From DATHAP01 sp963762865 (GTDB taxonomy: Bacteria; Actinomycetota; Actinomycetes; JACCUZ01), in contig CAVXNC010000022.1 of the NCBI GenBank assembly GCA_963762865.1, forward strand, positions 62,001 through 126,000: a DNA stretch of 64,000 nt. The letters run 5' to 3'. Each line of letters begins with the position of its first letter. The stretch's first letter is position 1. Below are positions 38,664-47,446 of this stretch, piece after piece. The position numbers were made by a program, and so were the translations under genes. Below the pieces are notes generated by a model. That model was not told the DNA's origin, made no database searches, and was given only the letters and a program-made list of their open reading frames with translations.

Positions 38664-39629
38664 TTGACCGTCCTAGGCGCCCCGACGCTCAGCCAGACCG
38701 ACCTGCTCCGCGAGCTCGAGCCGGTGGTCGAGGAGAACCTGGAGCGGCACCTCAAGGTCGCCAAGGACTGGATGCCGCACGAGTACGTCCCGTGGAGCGA
38801 GGGCCGCGACTTCGCCCTCCTCGGCGGCGAGGCGTGGGAGTCCAGCCAGTCGAAGATGTCCGAGGTCGCCCGCACCAGCCTGGTCGTGAACCTGCTGACC
38901 GAGGACAACCTGCCGAGCTACCACCACGAGATCGCCACGGTCTTCGGCCGCGACGGCGCGTGGGGCACCTGGGTGCACCGCTGGACCGCCGAGGAGGGCC
39001 GGCACGGCATCGCGATCCGCGACTACCTGCTCGCCAGCCGCTCGGTCGACCCGGAGGCGCTCGAGCGCGCCCGGATGACGCACATGACGGCCGGCTTCGA
39101 GTCGGCCAACCACGACGACCTGCTCCGGTCGCTGGCCTACGTCTCCTTCCAGGAGCTGGCCACCCGGATCTCGCACCGCAACACCGGCAAGATCACCAAG
39201 GACCCGGTCGCCGACCAGCTGCTGGCCCGCATCGCGGCCGACGAGAACCTGCACATGCTCTTCTACCGGAACCTGCTGGGTGCCGCCCTGCAGGTCGCGC
39301 CGAACCAGACGATGCGCGCCATCACCGAGGTCGTGAAGACCTTCGAGATGCCCGGCAGCAGCATCGAGGACTTCACCCGCAAGTCGGTCCAGATCGCGCT
39401 CTCCGGCATCTACGACCTGCGCATCCACCACGACGACGTGCTCGCGCCGGTGCTCCGCCAGTGGGGCGTCTACGACATCGAGGGTCTCGACGCCGAGGGC
39501 GAGGCGGCGCGGGACGAGCTCGACGCCTTCCTCGCGGAGCTCAACACGGCGGCCGACCGCTTCGAGGACAAGCGCAACAACCACCACCAGAAGCTGCGCA
39601 GCCGCGGGGTCGAGCCCGAGGTCGTCTAG
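38664..39629 (+). CDS. Acyl-ACP desaturase (ferritin-like diiron)
   Basis: 321 residues from a TTG at 38664 with GGAGG five bases upstream; an ATG at 38607 is in frame but lies inside an operator-like palindrome. Iron-binding motifs: LVVNLLTEDNLPSYH, TAEEGRHGIAIRDY (EExxH) and ARIAADENLHMLFYRN (DExxH). Members introduce a double bond into ACP-bound stearate or palmitate and adjust membrane fluidity; no electron-transfer partner is encoded alongside. The C-terminus is helical and charged. Confidence 0.9.
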   Translation: MTVLGAPTLSQTDLLRELEPVVEENLERHLKVAKDWMPHEYVPWSEGRDFALLGGEAWESSQSKMSEVARTSLVVNLLTEDNLPSYHHEIATVFGRDGAWGTWVHRWTAEEGRHGIAIRDYLLASRSVDPEALERARMTHMTAGFESANHDDLLRSLAYVSFQELATRISHRNTGKITKDPVADQLLARIAADENLHMLFYRNLLGAALQVAPNQTMRAITEVVKTFEMPGSSIEDFTRKSVQIALSGIYDLRIHHDDVLAPVLRQWGVYDIEGLDAEGEAARDELDAFLAELNTAADRFEDKRNNHHQKLRSRGVEPEVV

Positions 39630-39636
39630 CTCCCGC

Positions 39637-40512
39637 TCAGCCGGCGCCCGCGAGCCGCACCAGCAACCGGCCGCCGTCCACGCGCACGTCGAAGGCGTGC
39701 ACCGGCGCGGTCGCCGGACCGTTGCGGACCGAGCCGTCGTCGAGGCTGAAGACACTGCCGTGCCACGGGCAGGTGACGCAGCCGGCGTCGGCGTCGACCG
39801 CCCCCTCGTGCAGCGGCCCTGCCAGGTGCGAGCACCGGTCGGAGAGGACGTCGATCCGGCCGCCGCGACGTACGACCAGAACCGGCACGGCGTTCGCGCC
39901 CTCGCCCAGGACCCGCACCCGACCCTCGCCGTCCGGCCCGAGGTCGTCGAGGGCGCACAGGTCGTGCCAGCCAGGTGGCACCAGGTGCGGCACGTCCTCG
40001 GCGTGGTTGGCGCCGACGGCCTGCCGGTAGGCGAGGTGCCCGCCGAGGTAGCCGCTCAGGCCGAGCATCGACAGCCCGGCGTAGCCGAGCACCCGGCCGG
40101 TCGTCCGGTCCCCACGGACCCGGGCGACCAGCGAGCCGGTGTACAGCGCGATCGCCACCGTGTTGGCCGCCGCGTGCACGACCCCGACCCGCTGCTGCTG
40201 CTCGTGCATCTCGGCGAAGTCCGCCAGCCCGGCAGCCGCCGCCGGCCCGGCCGAGGCGATGCCGGTGGCGACCAGGACGTCGGCGGACCGCTCGTGGCCG
40301 GGCAGCGCGTCGAGCACTGCGGCCGACGCGAAGGAGCCGACCGGGATCTGCACCAGGAAGGGATGCAGCGGGTGCCCCAGCCACACCCCGTGCAGGAGGT
40401 CGCGGAGCCCCTGTGACCGCAGGATGCGCCGGGTTGCCCCGCGGACCGGCCCGACCACGGTGTCCAGCGTCGTGGCGTCCTCGAGCAACGACGCCGACTC
40501 GAAGGGGTTCAT
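39637..40512 (-). CDS. DUF2231 membrane domain fused to a Rieske [2Fe-2S] domain
   Basis: 291 residues from an ATG at 40512 with GGGAGGAG upstream. The N-terminal ~170 residues have four helices typical of DUF2231 (GVWLGHPLHPFLVQIPVG, ASAGPAAAAGLADFAEM, VHAAANTVAIALYTGSL). The C-terminal domain is a Rieske ferredoxin with DRCSHLAGPLHEG (CxH) and VTCPWHGSVFSLDDG (CxxH), so the cluster ligands are complete. It should pass electrons at the membrane; its partner is unknown. It is convergent with the desaturase, leaving 7 bp between ends, which suggests a possible shared redox link that is inference only. Confidence 0.87.
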   Translation of the reverse strand: MNPFESASLLEDATTLDTVVGPVRGATRRILRSQGLRDLLHGVWLGHPLHPFLVQIPVGSFASAAVLDALPGHERSADVLVATGIASAGPAAAAGLADFAEMHEQQQRVGVVHAAANTVAIALYTGSLVARVRGDRTTGRVLGYAGLSMLGLSGYLGGHLAYRQAVGANHAEDVPHLVPPGWHDLCALDDLGPDGEGRVRVLGEGANAVPVLVVRRGGRIDVLSDRCSHLAGPLHEGAVDADAGCVTCPWHGSVFSLDDGSVRNGPATAPVHAFDVRVDGGRLLVRLAGAG

Positions 40513-40531
40513 GGCGGCTCCTCCCGTTGCC

Positions 40532-42352
40532 TCATCCTTTCGCGTCGGACCACCGCTGCACAGCCCCGACGTCGGCCACGAAGCGCACGCCGCTCCCGGC
40601 GGCCCACCGCGCGGCCGTCCGCTGCAGCACGTCGTGCATGAGCTGCTGCACCTCGTCGGTGCTCTCGGCCGGGGCGTGCACGAGCAGCTCGTCGTGCAGG
40701 CAGAGCACGATCTCGGCACCGTCGGGCAGCGCTGCCCGCACCGACACCGCCCACATCTTGAACAGCTCTGCGGCGGCTCCTTGGACGACGGCGTTGCGCG
40801 CGAAGCGGCCACGTGCCGCCACCGCGGGCGGTATGGGCTCGTCGAGCGGCCACATCCTCACCAGCCGGCCGCCGTACGTCCGCACGTCCTGGCCGGCTCG
40901 GCCGCGCTCGTCCGCGGCGCGCAGGTAGGTCATCGCGACCGGGTACGCCCTCTCCAGCCCGCGCAGCGCCTCCCCGGCGGTGCCCGACGTCTGCCCGTAC
41001 ATCGCGGCCAGCACCGCGACCTTGGCCGTCGGACGGTCGCAGCCCAGGCGCGCCGCCACCGGGGCGTAGAGGTCCTCGGCGGCCGCCGCGGTCGCGAATG
41101 CCTGGTCGCCGGAGACGGCGGCGAGCACCCGCGGCTCGACCTGCCCGAGGTCGGCGCGGACCAGCACGTGACCCGGCTCGGCGGCCACCGCGGGGCGCAG
41201 CTCGGCCGGCAGGTTGTGCAGGCCGGCGGACGCGGTCATCCGGCCGGCGGCGCCGTCGCAGCCCGTCCACGACCCGCGCAGCCTCCCGTCGGTGCCGACG
41301 TGCCGGTCCAGCCAGGTCCAGCCGTACGTCGTCGCGATCCGCTCGGCCTTCCGCCAGGTCAGCAAGGCTGCGACGAGCGGGTGCGCGTCGCGCAGCGGTT
41401 CGAGGCGCCAGGACCGGGTGTCCGGCACGTCCACACCGATGCGGGTCAGCAGCTCGCGGACCTGGGCGGGGTTGCGCAGGTCCGGCCGTACGGCGCCCTC
41501 GGGGAGCAGGTCCAGGACCGTGGCGTCGCGCGCCGCCCGAGCCGATGCGGCGGCTGACGTGTCGGTGGGCCGGGCACCGATCCGCTCGGTGAGCAGCCCG
41601 GTCGCCGCCGCGCGGTCGATCGGCAAGCCGGTCGTCTCGAGCTCGACGGCCAGCAGCTCGGCAGCCGACTCCGACCAGGCGGTGAGGACGGCGATGGGCG
41701 GGTCCGGCGCGGCGCCGCCGGGGCCGCCGGTCCCGTCACGTCCGGTCCGTCCGTCGGGGAGGGCGGCGAGCTGCTCGCGGTGCGCGGTCGCCACCTCGAG
41801 CGCGGCGGCAGCCCAGGCGGCGGCGGCCGCCGGTGTCGGCGGGCCGGACTCGGCCCACCCGGGCCGCAGGTAGCCATCGGGTCGCACCGGGTCCCAGGGG
41901 TCGGCCGGGTCCTCGGCGCGGGAGTGCCGGTCGGGGTCGTCGTCGACAGGGCCGCCGAGGAGGTCGAGCTGGCCGCTGCGGGGTCGGTGCCCCGGCGGCC
42001 GCCCGCCGTTCACCGCCCACAGGACACCGGGATCGGACTCGAACCCGCCGTGCACCAGCCGGTGCGACGCCGTGACGTCCCAGGTGGCCGGCGCCCGCAC
42101 TCCGGCAGCGACCAGCTCACGAGCCGGTTCGCCCGTCCGGCCGGCTGCCCACCACACGAGCCTGACCCCGAGGTCGCCGGCCAGCCGGGCCGCCACCTCG
42201 GTGACCCGCGCGGGGCTCCACCAGCAGGCGCCGTGCGTCGCGAACCCGGTCCCGCCACCAGGTGCGGTCGCCAGCCCCACCAGCGCACCCGGTGCCACTG
42301 CCGCGGCACGGAGGTCCGCGACCGGGTCGGCGGACTCGATCGGGGCCGGCAC
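40532..42352 (-). CDS. PolA-like bifunctional 3'-5' exonuclease/DNA polymerase
   Basis: 606 residues from a GTG at 42352 (GGATGGG upstream). The last 350 residues carry the family A polymerase motifs: A, LVRADLGQVEPRVLAAVSGD; B, RPTAKVAVLAAMYGQTSG; C, LCLHDELLVHAP. The N-terminal 200 residues are a degenerate exonuclease-like region. It lacks the 5' nuclease domain, unlike the polA that starts at 63797, so the genome has two family A polymerases. Its role is likely repair. It is just upstream of the Rieske gene on the same strand. Confidence 0.88.
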   Translation of the reverse strand: MPAPIESADPVADLRAAAVAPGALVGLATAPGGGTGFATHGACWWSPARVTEVAARLAGDLGVRLVWWAAGRTGEPARELVAAGVRAPATWDVTASHRLVHGGFESDPGVLWAVNGGRPPGHRPRSGQLDLLGGPVDDDPDRHSRAEDPADPWDPVRPDGYLRPGWAESGPPTPAAAAAWAAAALEVATAHREQLAALPDGRTGRDGTGGPGGAAPDPPIAVLTAWSESAAELLAVELETTGLPIDRAAATGLLTERIGARPTDTSAAASARAARDATVLDLLPEGAVRPDLRNPAQVRELLTRIGVDVPDTRSWRLEPLRDAHPLVAALLTWRKAERIATTYGWTWLDRHVGTDGRLRGSWTGCDGAAGRMTASAGLHNLPAELRPAVAAEPGHVLVRADLGQVEPRVLAAVSGDQAFATAAAAEDLYAPVAARLGCDRPTAKVAVLAAMYGQTSGTAGEALRGLERAYPVAMTYLRAADERGRAGQDVRTYGGRLVRMWPLDEPIPPAVAARGRFARNAVVQGAAAELFKMWAVSVRAALPDGAEIVLCLHDELLVHAPAESTDEVQQLMHDVLQRTAARWAAGSGVRFVADVGAVQRWSDAKG

Positions 42353-42394
42353 GGACCCATCCTGTCCTGCCGTGCCGACACGCCCTCGCCACGC

Positions 42395-42443
42395 CCGCGA
42401 CACGCCGCGCACCCGCGACACGCCGCGCACCCGCGACACGCCC
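42395..42443. repeat. Short tandem repeat, 18-base unit
   Basis: The unit CCCGCGACACGCCGCGCA occurs at 42395-42412 and 42413-42430, then 13 bases of a third copy to 42443. It lies between the divergent polymerase and aldo/keto reductase genes. It is not a CRISPR: there are no spacers. Confidence 0.8.
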
Positions 42444-42537
42444 GGTGTCGGCGGGTGACCCAGGTCGCGCCCACGGAGAGGTTCACCGTCGGTCGACCCG
42501 GGGAGGGGACGAACCGGACGCAACTGGAGGAGTTCTG

Positions 42538-43398
42538 ATGCAGACCCGCACCATCGGTGGAACGACAGTCAGCGCGATCGGGCTGGGCGGGATGCCCATG
42601 TCCATCGAGGGCCGGCCCGACCGCGACCGCTCGCTGTCCGCGATCCACGCTGCGCTCGACGCCGGTGTCACCTTCATCGACACCGCGGACGCCTATCACC
42701 TCGACTCCAGCGACATCGGGCACAACGAGATCCTGATCGCCGAGGCCTTGGCGACGTACGGCGGTGACGTCTCCGAGGTGCTGGTGGCCACCAAGGGTGG
42801 CCACACCCGACCCGGCGACGGTGCGTGGGACATCGACGGCTCGCCGGAGCACCTCAGGTCGGCGTGCGACGAGTCGCTCAAGCGCCTCGGTGTCGAAGCC
42901 ATCGGGCTGTACCAGCACCACCGCCCCGACCCGACCGTGCCGTACGCGGAGACCATCGGCGCCCTCGCCGACCTGCTCGACGAAGGCAAGATCCGGATGG
43001 CCGGCATCTCCAACGCCGACCCCGCGCAGATCCGTGAGGCGCAGCAGGTGCTCGGCGGTCGCCTGATGTCGGTGCAGAACCAGTTCTCGCCGGCCTTCCG
43101 CAGCAGCCAGCCTGAGCTCGACCTGTGCGCCGACATGGGCATCGCGTTCCTGCCGTGGAGCCCGCTCGGCGGCATCAGCGACGCGGCCCAGCTCGGCTCG
43201 CGGCACGCCGCCTTCGCCGAGGTCGCCACGGCCCGCGGCGTCAGCCCGCAGCAGGTCACGCTTGCCTGGATGCTCGCGCTCTCCCCTGTGGTGGTGCCGA
43301 TCCCGGGCGCCAGCCGGCCGGAGACCGCCCGCGACTCGGCGGCCGCTGCCGGCCTCGAGCTGACCGCTGACGAGGTCGTCAGGCTCAGCGCGGCCTGA
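42538..43398 (+). CDS. Aldo/keto reductase
   Basis: 286 residues from an ATG at 42538 with GGAGGAG upstream. Motifs: TTVSAIGLGGMPMS, FIDTADAYHLDS (Asp, Tyr), VLVATKGGH (Lys), LYQHHRPDP (His), and SPQQVTLAWMLALSP with IPGASRPETARDSAAA binding the NADP phosphate. It reduces an aldehyde or ketone with NADPH; the substrate is unknown. It looks monocistronic. Confidence 0.92.
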   Translation: MQTRTIGGTTVSAIGLGGMPMSIEGRPDRDRSLSAIHAALDAGVTFIDTADAYHLDSSDIGHNEILIAEALATYGGDVSEVLVATKGGHTRPGDGAWDIDGSPEHLRSACDESLKRLGVEAIGLYQHHRPDPTVPYAETIGALADLLDEGKIRMAGISNADPAQIREAQQVLGGRLMSVQNQFSPAFRSSQPELDLCADMGIAFLPWSPLGGISDAAQLGSRHAAFAEVATARGVSPQQVTLAWMLALSPVVVPIPGASRPETARDSAAAAGLELTADEVVRLSAA

Positions 43399-43483
43399 CC
43401 GGAAACGGTGCGCAGATCAGTACGCTGGACGGGTCGGACCGGGGCAGACTGGTACGACCCACCCAGTGCACGGGGGAGTGACC

Positions 43484-43690
43484 ATGGCCGACGACGAAAC
43501 TGCAGCCGGTGAGGCGACGCTCGCTCCCGGACCCGGCATCCCGGACGAGGTCGACCCCAAGGTCGCCGAGCTGGTGATGACCATCCGGGACCGCTTCGGT
43601 CTGCGCGGCCTGCGCGGCGCCCGGTGGATGATCGACAACGAGATCGCGCTGGCCGAGGAGGCCTTGGCGGCCTTAGCAGCCGATCGGTGA
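43484..43690 (+). CDS. Small conserved-looking protein of unknown function
   Basis: 68 residues from an ATG at 43484 with GGGGGAG eight bases upstream. The first 25 residues are acidic and Ala/Pro-rich; the rest is a helix pair (VAELVMTIRDRFGLRGL, WMIDNEIALAEEALAAL). There is no signal peptide. I do not recognise it. The strong ribosome binding site and regular G/C third positions favour a real gene. Confidence 0.6.
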   Translation: MADDETAAGEATLAPGPGIPDEVDPKVAELVMTIRDRFGLRGLRGARWMIDNEIALAEEALAALAADR

Positions 43691-43741
43691 CAGCGCGCTG
43701 CTGGTCCTGGGCACGGGGTGGCGCTGACCCGAGGGCCAGCG

Positions 43742-44185
43742 TCAGTCGCCGAGGTCTCGTCGGCCGCGCTTGGTCTCCGAGCGGCGGCGCTTGCCGGCGA
43801 GGCGCCGCTCGACGGAACCCTTCGTGGGCCGGGTGGGGCGTCGGGGACGAGGCGGGGCCGCGACCGCCTCGCGGAGGGCGTCGGCGAGGCGTTCCGCGGC
43901 AGCCCGGCGGTTCATCAGCTGCGAGCGGTGTTCCGCGGCGACCACCGTGAGCACCCCGTCGACCAGGCGGCCGGCCAACCGCTGCCGGGCGCGGTCCCGC
44001 TGGGTCGGCGACAACGCCGTGCTCCCCAGCACGTCGAAGGACAGCTCGACCCGGCTGTCCGTCGTGTTGACCGACTGGCCGCCGGGACCGCTGGCCCGGG
44101 AGAAACGCCAGCCCAGCTCGGCAGCCGGAACGACCAGCCCGGGCCGCACCTCCAGGTCGCCACGCACGCGTCGAGCATGGCCCAT
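43742..44185 (-). CDS. arfB: Alternative ribosome-rescue peptidyl-tRNA hydrolase ArfB-like
   Basis: 147 residues from an ATG at 44185. The release-factor domain has FSRASGPGGQSVNTTDSR with the catalytic GGQ, and the C-terminus is a long basic tail (RRLAGKRRRSETKRGRR), which in this family enters the mRNA channel of stalled ribosomes. It has no codon-recognition domains. It hydrolyses peptidyl-tRNA on ribosomes without a stop codon. It is divergent from the riboswitch/rpf gene. Confidence 0.88.
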   Translation of the reverse strand: MGHARRVRGDLEVRPGLVVPAAELGWRFSRASGPGGQSVNTTDSRVELSFDVLGSTALSPTQRDRARQRLAGRLVDGVLTVVAAEHRSQLMNRRAAAERLADALREAVAAPPRPRRPTRPTKGSVERRLAGKRRRSETKRGRRDLGD

Positions 44186-44325
44186 GGCCTGGACGGAGGG
44201 TGGCCGTGACGGGGCCGGCGGGCAGGTGTCCCATCTGTGGACGCCCGGTTTGCCCAACCGTGACCTGTGCCACTATCCTCCTCCCGCCGTGCGACGCGTG
44301 CGGCCCCTGCGACGGTCCGCCGAGT

Positions 44326-44505
44326 CCTGCCCACCGTCGACCGGGTCCCCACGGACACCGCGACGGGCAGGAGTGGGGGACCCACTTCGGGCGGCACCGA
44401 CCGGGCAGCGACCCGGCACGGGACCGTCCTCGGGGTGAAGCCGCAGAGATGCGGCCGGGCACACTCTCTCGCCCGAACCCGACAGCTCACCTCGCAGGCG
44501 GCGAG
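44326..44505 (+). promoter_or_regulatory. c-di-AMP (ydaO/yuaA-type) riboswitch ahead of rpf
   Basis: The leader of the Rpf-like gene has the conserved blocks of the actinobacterial ydaO riboswitch in order: a stem CCTGCCCACCGTCG...CGACGGGCAGG, GTGGGGGACCCA, CTCGGGGTGAA, and finally CCGAACCCGACAGCTCACC with TCGCAGGC. It ends 13 bases before the ATG. This class binds c-di-AMP and usually turns off cell-wall hydrolase genes. Boundaries are estimated. Confidence 0.85.
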
Positions 44506-44518
44506 AGGGACAGACGAC

Positions 44519-45289
44519 ATGGCGCACGGCGCGCATGCCCGCACAAAGCCGTCCACAGCCAAGGGACGGCGGCGCAAGCCCAGCAACCACAAGCGCAACT
44601 TCGGCCTGGCGACGGCCCCGTTCGTCGCTGCCATCCCGATGGCGACCGCCTCGGGCGCCTCGGCGGCCACCACCCCCTGGGACCGGCTGGCCGGCTGCGA
44701 GAGCGGCGGCAACTGGCACATCAACACCGGCAACGGCTACTACGGCGGGCTGCAGTTCGCCGACGGGACCTGGGACGGCTGGGGCGGCGAGAAGTACGCC
44801 GGCCGGGCCGACCTGGCGACCCGCGCCGAGCAGATCGTCGTCGCAGCCAAGCTGGTCGAGAACGGCGGCTGGGGATCCTGGCCGGCCTGCAGCGACCGGC
44901 TCGCCCTGGGCTCGGACGACCGGCGGGTCGCCCTCCAGATCGCGGCCGACCTGAAGGCCGCGATGTCCGGCGACACGCAGTCGGCCACCCAGGACAACGG
45001 TGACGCCACCAAGGCCGACAGCACCAAGGCCGGCGACACCACGGCCGCGCAGAAGCGCGCCGACAACAACCGGGTCAAGACCGAGCGTGCATCGCGCGGC
45101 AAGCACCGCAAGGCGCCCGACTCGACCGGCGTGGCGACGTACCGCGTCCGTCCCGGTGACACCCTCTCGGGGATCGCCCGCAGCAAGGACGTTCCCGGCG
45201 GCTGGGAGAACCTCTACCGGATCAACCGGGAGACCATCGGCAAGAACCCGGGCCTGATCTTCCCCGGTCAGCGCCTCACGCTGCGCTGA
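44519..45289 (+). CDS. Resuscitation-promoting-factor-like transglycosylase with LysM domain
   Basis: 256 residues from an ATG at 44519 with GAGAGGGAC upstream. The signal peptide (to about residue 49, ending SGASAAT) is followed by an Rpf-type lysozyme fold: WDRLAGCESGGNWHINTG (catalytic Glu), YYGGLQFADGTWDGWGG and AEQIVVAAKLVENGG. A charged linker leads to a C-terminal LysM domain (YRVRPGDTLSGIARSKDV, NPGLIFPGQRL). It cleaves peptidoglycan during growth or revival. It is controlled by the upstream c-di-AMP riboswitch. Confidence 0.93.
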   Translation: MAHGAHARTKPSTAKGRRRKPSNHKRNFGLATAPFVAAIPMATASGASAATTPWDRLAGCESGGNWHINTGNGYYGGLQFADGTWDGWGGEKYAGRADLATRAEQIVVAAKLVENGGWGSWPACSDRLALGSDDRRVALQIAADLKAAMSGDTQSATQDNGDATKADSTKAGDTTAAQKRADNNRVKTERASRGKHRKAPDSTGVATYRVRPGDTLSGIARSKDVPGGWENLYRINRETIGKNPGLIFPGQRLTLR

Positions 45290-45350
45290 CGAACGGCACG
45301 GCACCCACCGGCACCAGCCGGCACGACGCACGACGCAGGACCCGAGGGCC

Positions 45351-45626
45351 TCAGCGGACGGTGAACCCGCTGAGGCCCTCGGGCTGCTCGTCGCTGACCG
45401 TCGTGCCGACGACGGACGCGTGCGGCGGCCCGACCTCGGCCCACGCGACCATCGCCTCGACGGCGTCGGGTGCACCTTCGAACACCGCCTCGACGCTCCC
45501 GTCGGGGCGGTTGTGCACCCATCCGGCCACCGAGCGGGACCGCGCCTCGCGCCGGCAGGACTCGCGGTAGAAGACGCCCTGCACCTGGCCGGTGACGACG
45601 ACGCGGCGGCGGATCGTCGCGCTCAC
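45351..45626 (-). CDS. acyP: Acylphosphatase
   Basis: 91 residues from a GTG at 45626. The family loop VTGQVQGVFYRESCRREA has the catalytic Arg, and VAGWVHNRPDGSVEAVFEG the Asn. It hydrolyses acyl phosphates. The start overlaps the LLM stop by four bases (GTGA), so the two are translationally coupled. Confidence 0.92.
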   Translation of the reverse strand: MSATIRRRVVVTGQVQGVFYRESCRREARSRSVAGWVHNRPDGSVEAVFEGAPDAVEAMVAWAEVGPPHASVVGTTVSDEQPEGLSGFTVR

Positions 45627-46585
45627 GAAGTCCCCGGCGCCAGCTCGGTCAGCACCTCGTGCGCCCGGCGCATCGACACGGCGGGATCGGCGTCGACGGT
45701 CCCGATCTCGGCGTCGAAGTTCAGGTCGACGAACGTCTCGGTCACCCCTTGCTCGGCGAGCGTCTCGAGATCGGCGCGGATGGCGTCGAAGTCGCCGGAC
45801 AGCGGCCGGCGGTCCGGTGCGTCCGACCCGGCGACCCGGCCAGACCCGCCGTCGCGACGTACCCGCACTACACCCCGGGTGACGAACCGCAACGCCGCCG
45901 GGTCCTTCCCGGCCTCGACCGCCCCCGCCCGGACCGTCGCGATCGACGCGCCGATCGTGCGCAGGTCCTGCCCGCTGCTGCTGATCCAGCCGTCCGCTGC
46001 CCGCCCGGCGCGTCGCAGGGCGGGCTCCGCGGACCCGCCGAGCAGGAGAGGTGGCCGCGGTCGCTGGGTGGGCTTCGGATCCACTCGTACGTCGCGAAAG
46101 GAGCCCAGCTCGCCCTCGTGCTGGACCACGTCCTGGGTCCAGATGGCGTCCAGGGTCGCCAGGAACTCCTCCGCCAGCGCACCGCGCCGGCCGGGGCTCG
46201 TGGCGGTCGCGGCGAACTCCTCCTGCGCCCAGCCCAGGCCGAGCCCGAGGTCCAGGCGGCCGCGTGACACCGCGTCCAGGGTCGTGGCCATCTTGGCGAG
46301 CAGCAGCGGCGAGTACCACGGGTAGTTGAGGACCGCGACGCCCAGCCGCACCCGGCTGGTGACCCCGGCGAGGTAGGCGAGGGTGATCAGCGGGTCGTGG
46401 ACGCTGCGGTAGACGGGCTGCCACCGGCGAGGCGTCGCGCTCCGCTGCGGGTCGGCCGGGTAGAGCAGCCGCTGGAAGGTCCACAGCGACGAGTAGCCGA
46501 GCTCCTCCGCGCGCCGGGCGAGCTCGACCTGGTTGTCGGGCGTGGCCCACGAGCCGGCCGTCGGGACCGCGAAGCCGAGCAGCAC
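45623..46585 (-). CDS. LLM class oxidoreductase, F420-type
   Basis: 320 residues from a GTG at 46585, because AGGAGG lies six bases upstream; a frame from 46603 would place that site inside the gene. Motifs: LGFAVPTAGSWATPDNQVEL, EELGYSSLWTFQRLLYP, TSRVRLGVAVLNYPWYSP, SRGRLDLGLGLGWAQEEF and PPLLLGGSAEPALRRAGR. The substrate is unknown. It is coupled to acylphosphatase downstream. Confidence 0.87.
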   Translation of the reverse strand: MLLGFAVPTAGSWATPDNQVELARRAEELGYSSLWTFQRLLYPADPQRSATPRRWQPVYRSVHDPLITLAYLAGVTSRVRLGVAVLNYPWYSPLLLAKMATTLDAVSRGRLDLGLGLGWAQEEFAATATSPGRRGALAEEFLATLDAIWTQDVVQHEGELGSFRDVRVDPKPTQRPRPPLLLGGSAEPALRRAGRAADGWISSSGQDLRTIGASIATVRAGAVEAGKDPAALRFVTRGVVRVRRDGGSGRVAGSDAPDRRPLSGDFDAIRADLETLAEQGVTETFVDLNFDAEIGTVDADPAVSMRRAHEVLTELAPGTS

Positions 46586-46639
46586 CAGGGACCTCCTGTG
46601 CACGGCCGGGTCGGGGGTCGCCGTCAGCCGTGTCAGCCG

Positions 46640-47446
46640 TCAGTAGTCGTCGTAGCAGCGTCCCATCCCGAGCAGCTCGAGGCCCCGTCGGTCCCCGGCG
46701 CGGTAGGACGACAGCGGGTAGGAGTTGGTGTCGAACATGACCTGGAAGGGGTCGGGCACGTGGTCCAGCCCCACCACGTGCCCGAGCTCGTGCAGCAGGA
46801 CCGCCTTCGCGTCCTCGTCGCGACCGAGCTCCATCTGGGCGGCGACGGCGGGCGCGTTGAACACGGCCTGCCCGGTGACCCAGCGAGCGGAGTCCGCGTC
46901 CGGTCCGGTGAAGGGGATGGGCCCGGCTCGACCGAGGACGTCGCCGGCCAGCATCGCGTTGCCGGCGGGGGAGTCCCAGGTGACCAGGACCGGCGCCCAC
47001 CGGTCGCCGTAGCGGTCGGGCTGGTAGGCGGACCGCTCCGCGGTCATCACCTCGGTCGTCTCGCCGTCGATGACGAACTGCAGGCCGGTCGCCGTGCTCA
47101 GCTCACCGAGGACACGGAGCAGCACGTCGCGCGCTCCGGGCGGCTCGTTGACCGGGTTCACCACGACGTGGACCTGCCGGCACGGGTCGAAGGTGACCGG
47201 TGAGCCGTCGGCGTGCGTGGCCGTGAACGCGTAGCCACCCTCACCGGTGGCGGGGGGAGGCGTCCCCAGGGGCCGGCTGCTCTCCGCCTGCCCTGCCGAG
47301 GGCACGTCGACGCCCGGGCGGAGCCCCGGGGCCGCGGTGGCCCGCTGGATCGCGGTGCAGCCGGGCAGTGCGAGCAGGGCGACCAGGGCGAGCAGCAGCG
47401 GGAGGGACCGGCCGGCCGTCGTGGCCGGCCCTGGCGACGTACGCAC
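46640..47446 (-). CDS. Matrixin-like zinc metalloprotease, secreted lipoprotein
   Basis: 268 residues with a lipoprotein signal (lipobox LPGC near residue 30). The zinc motif AVLLHELGHVVGLDHVPDP is the matrixin HExxHxxGxxH form, followed by the MF turn (FQVMFDTN) expected of a metzincin. Upstream the domain reads VHVVVNPVNEPPGARDVL and WAPVLVTWDSP. It probably degrades or matures a wall-associated or environmental protein; no partner is visible. Confidence 0.87.
   Translation of the reverse strand: MRTSPGPATTAGRSLPLLLALVALLALPGCTAIQRATAAPGLRPGVDVPSAGQAESSRPLGTPPPATGEGGYAFTATHADGSPVTFDPCRQVHVVVNPVNEPPGARDVLLRVLGELSTATGLQFVIDGETTEVMTAERSAYQPDRYGDRWAPVLVTWDSPAGNAMLAGDVLGRAGPIPFTGPDADSARWVTGQAVFNAPAVAAQMELGRDEDAKAVLLHELGHVVGLDHVPDPFQVMFDTNSYPLSSYRAGDRRGLELLGMGRCYDDY

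Noticed and set aside
42380..42445. CRISPR-like repeat
   Set aside because: Repeats are directly adjacent with no spacers.
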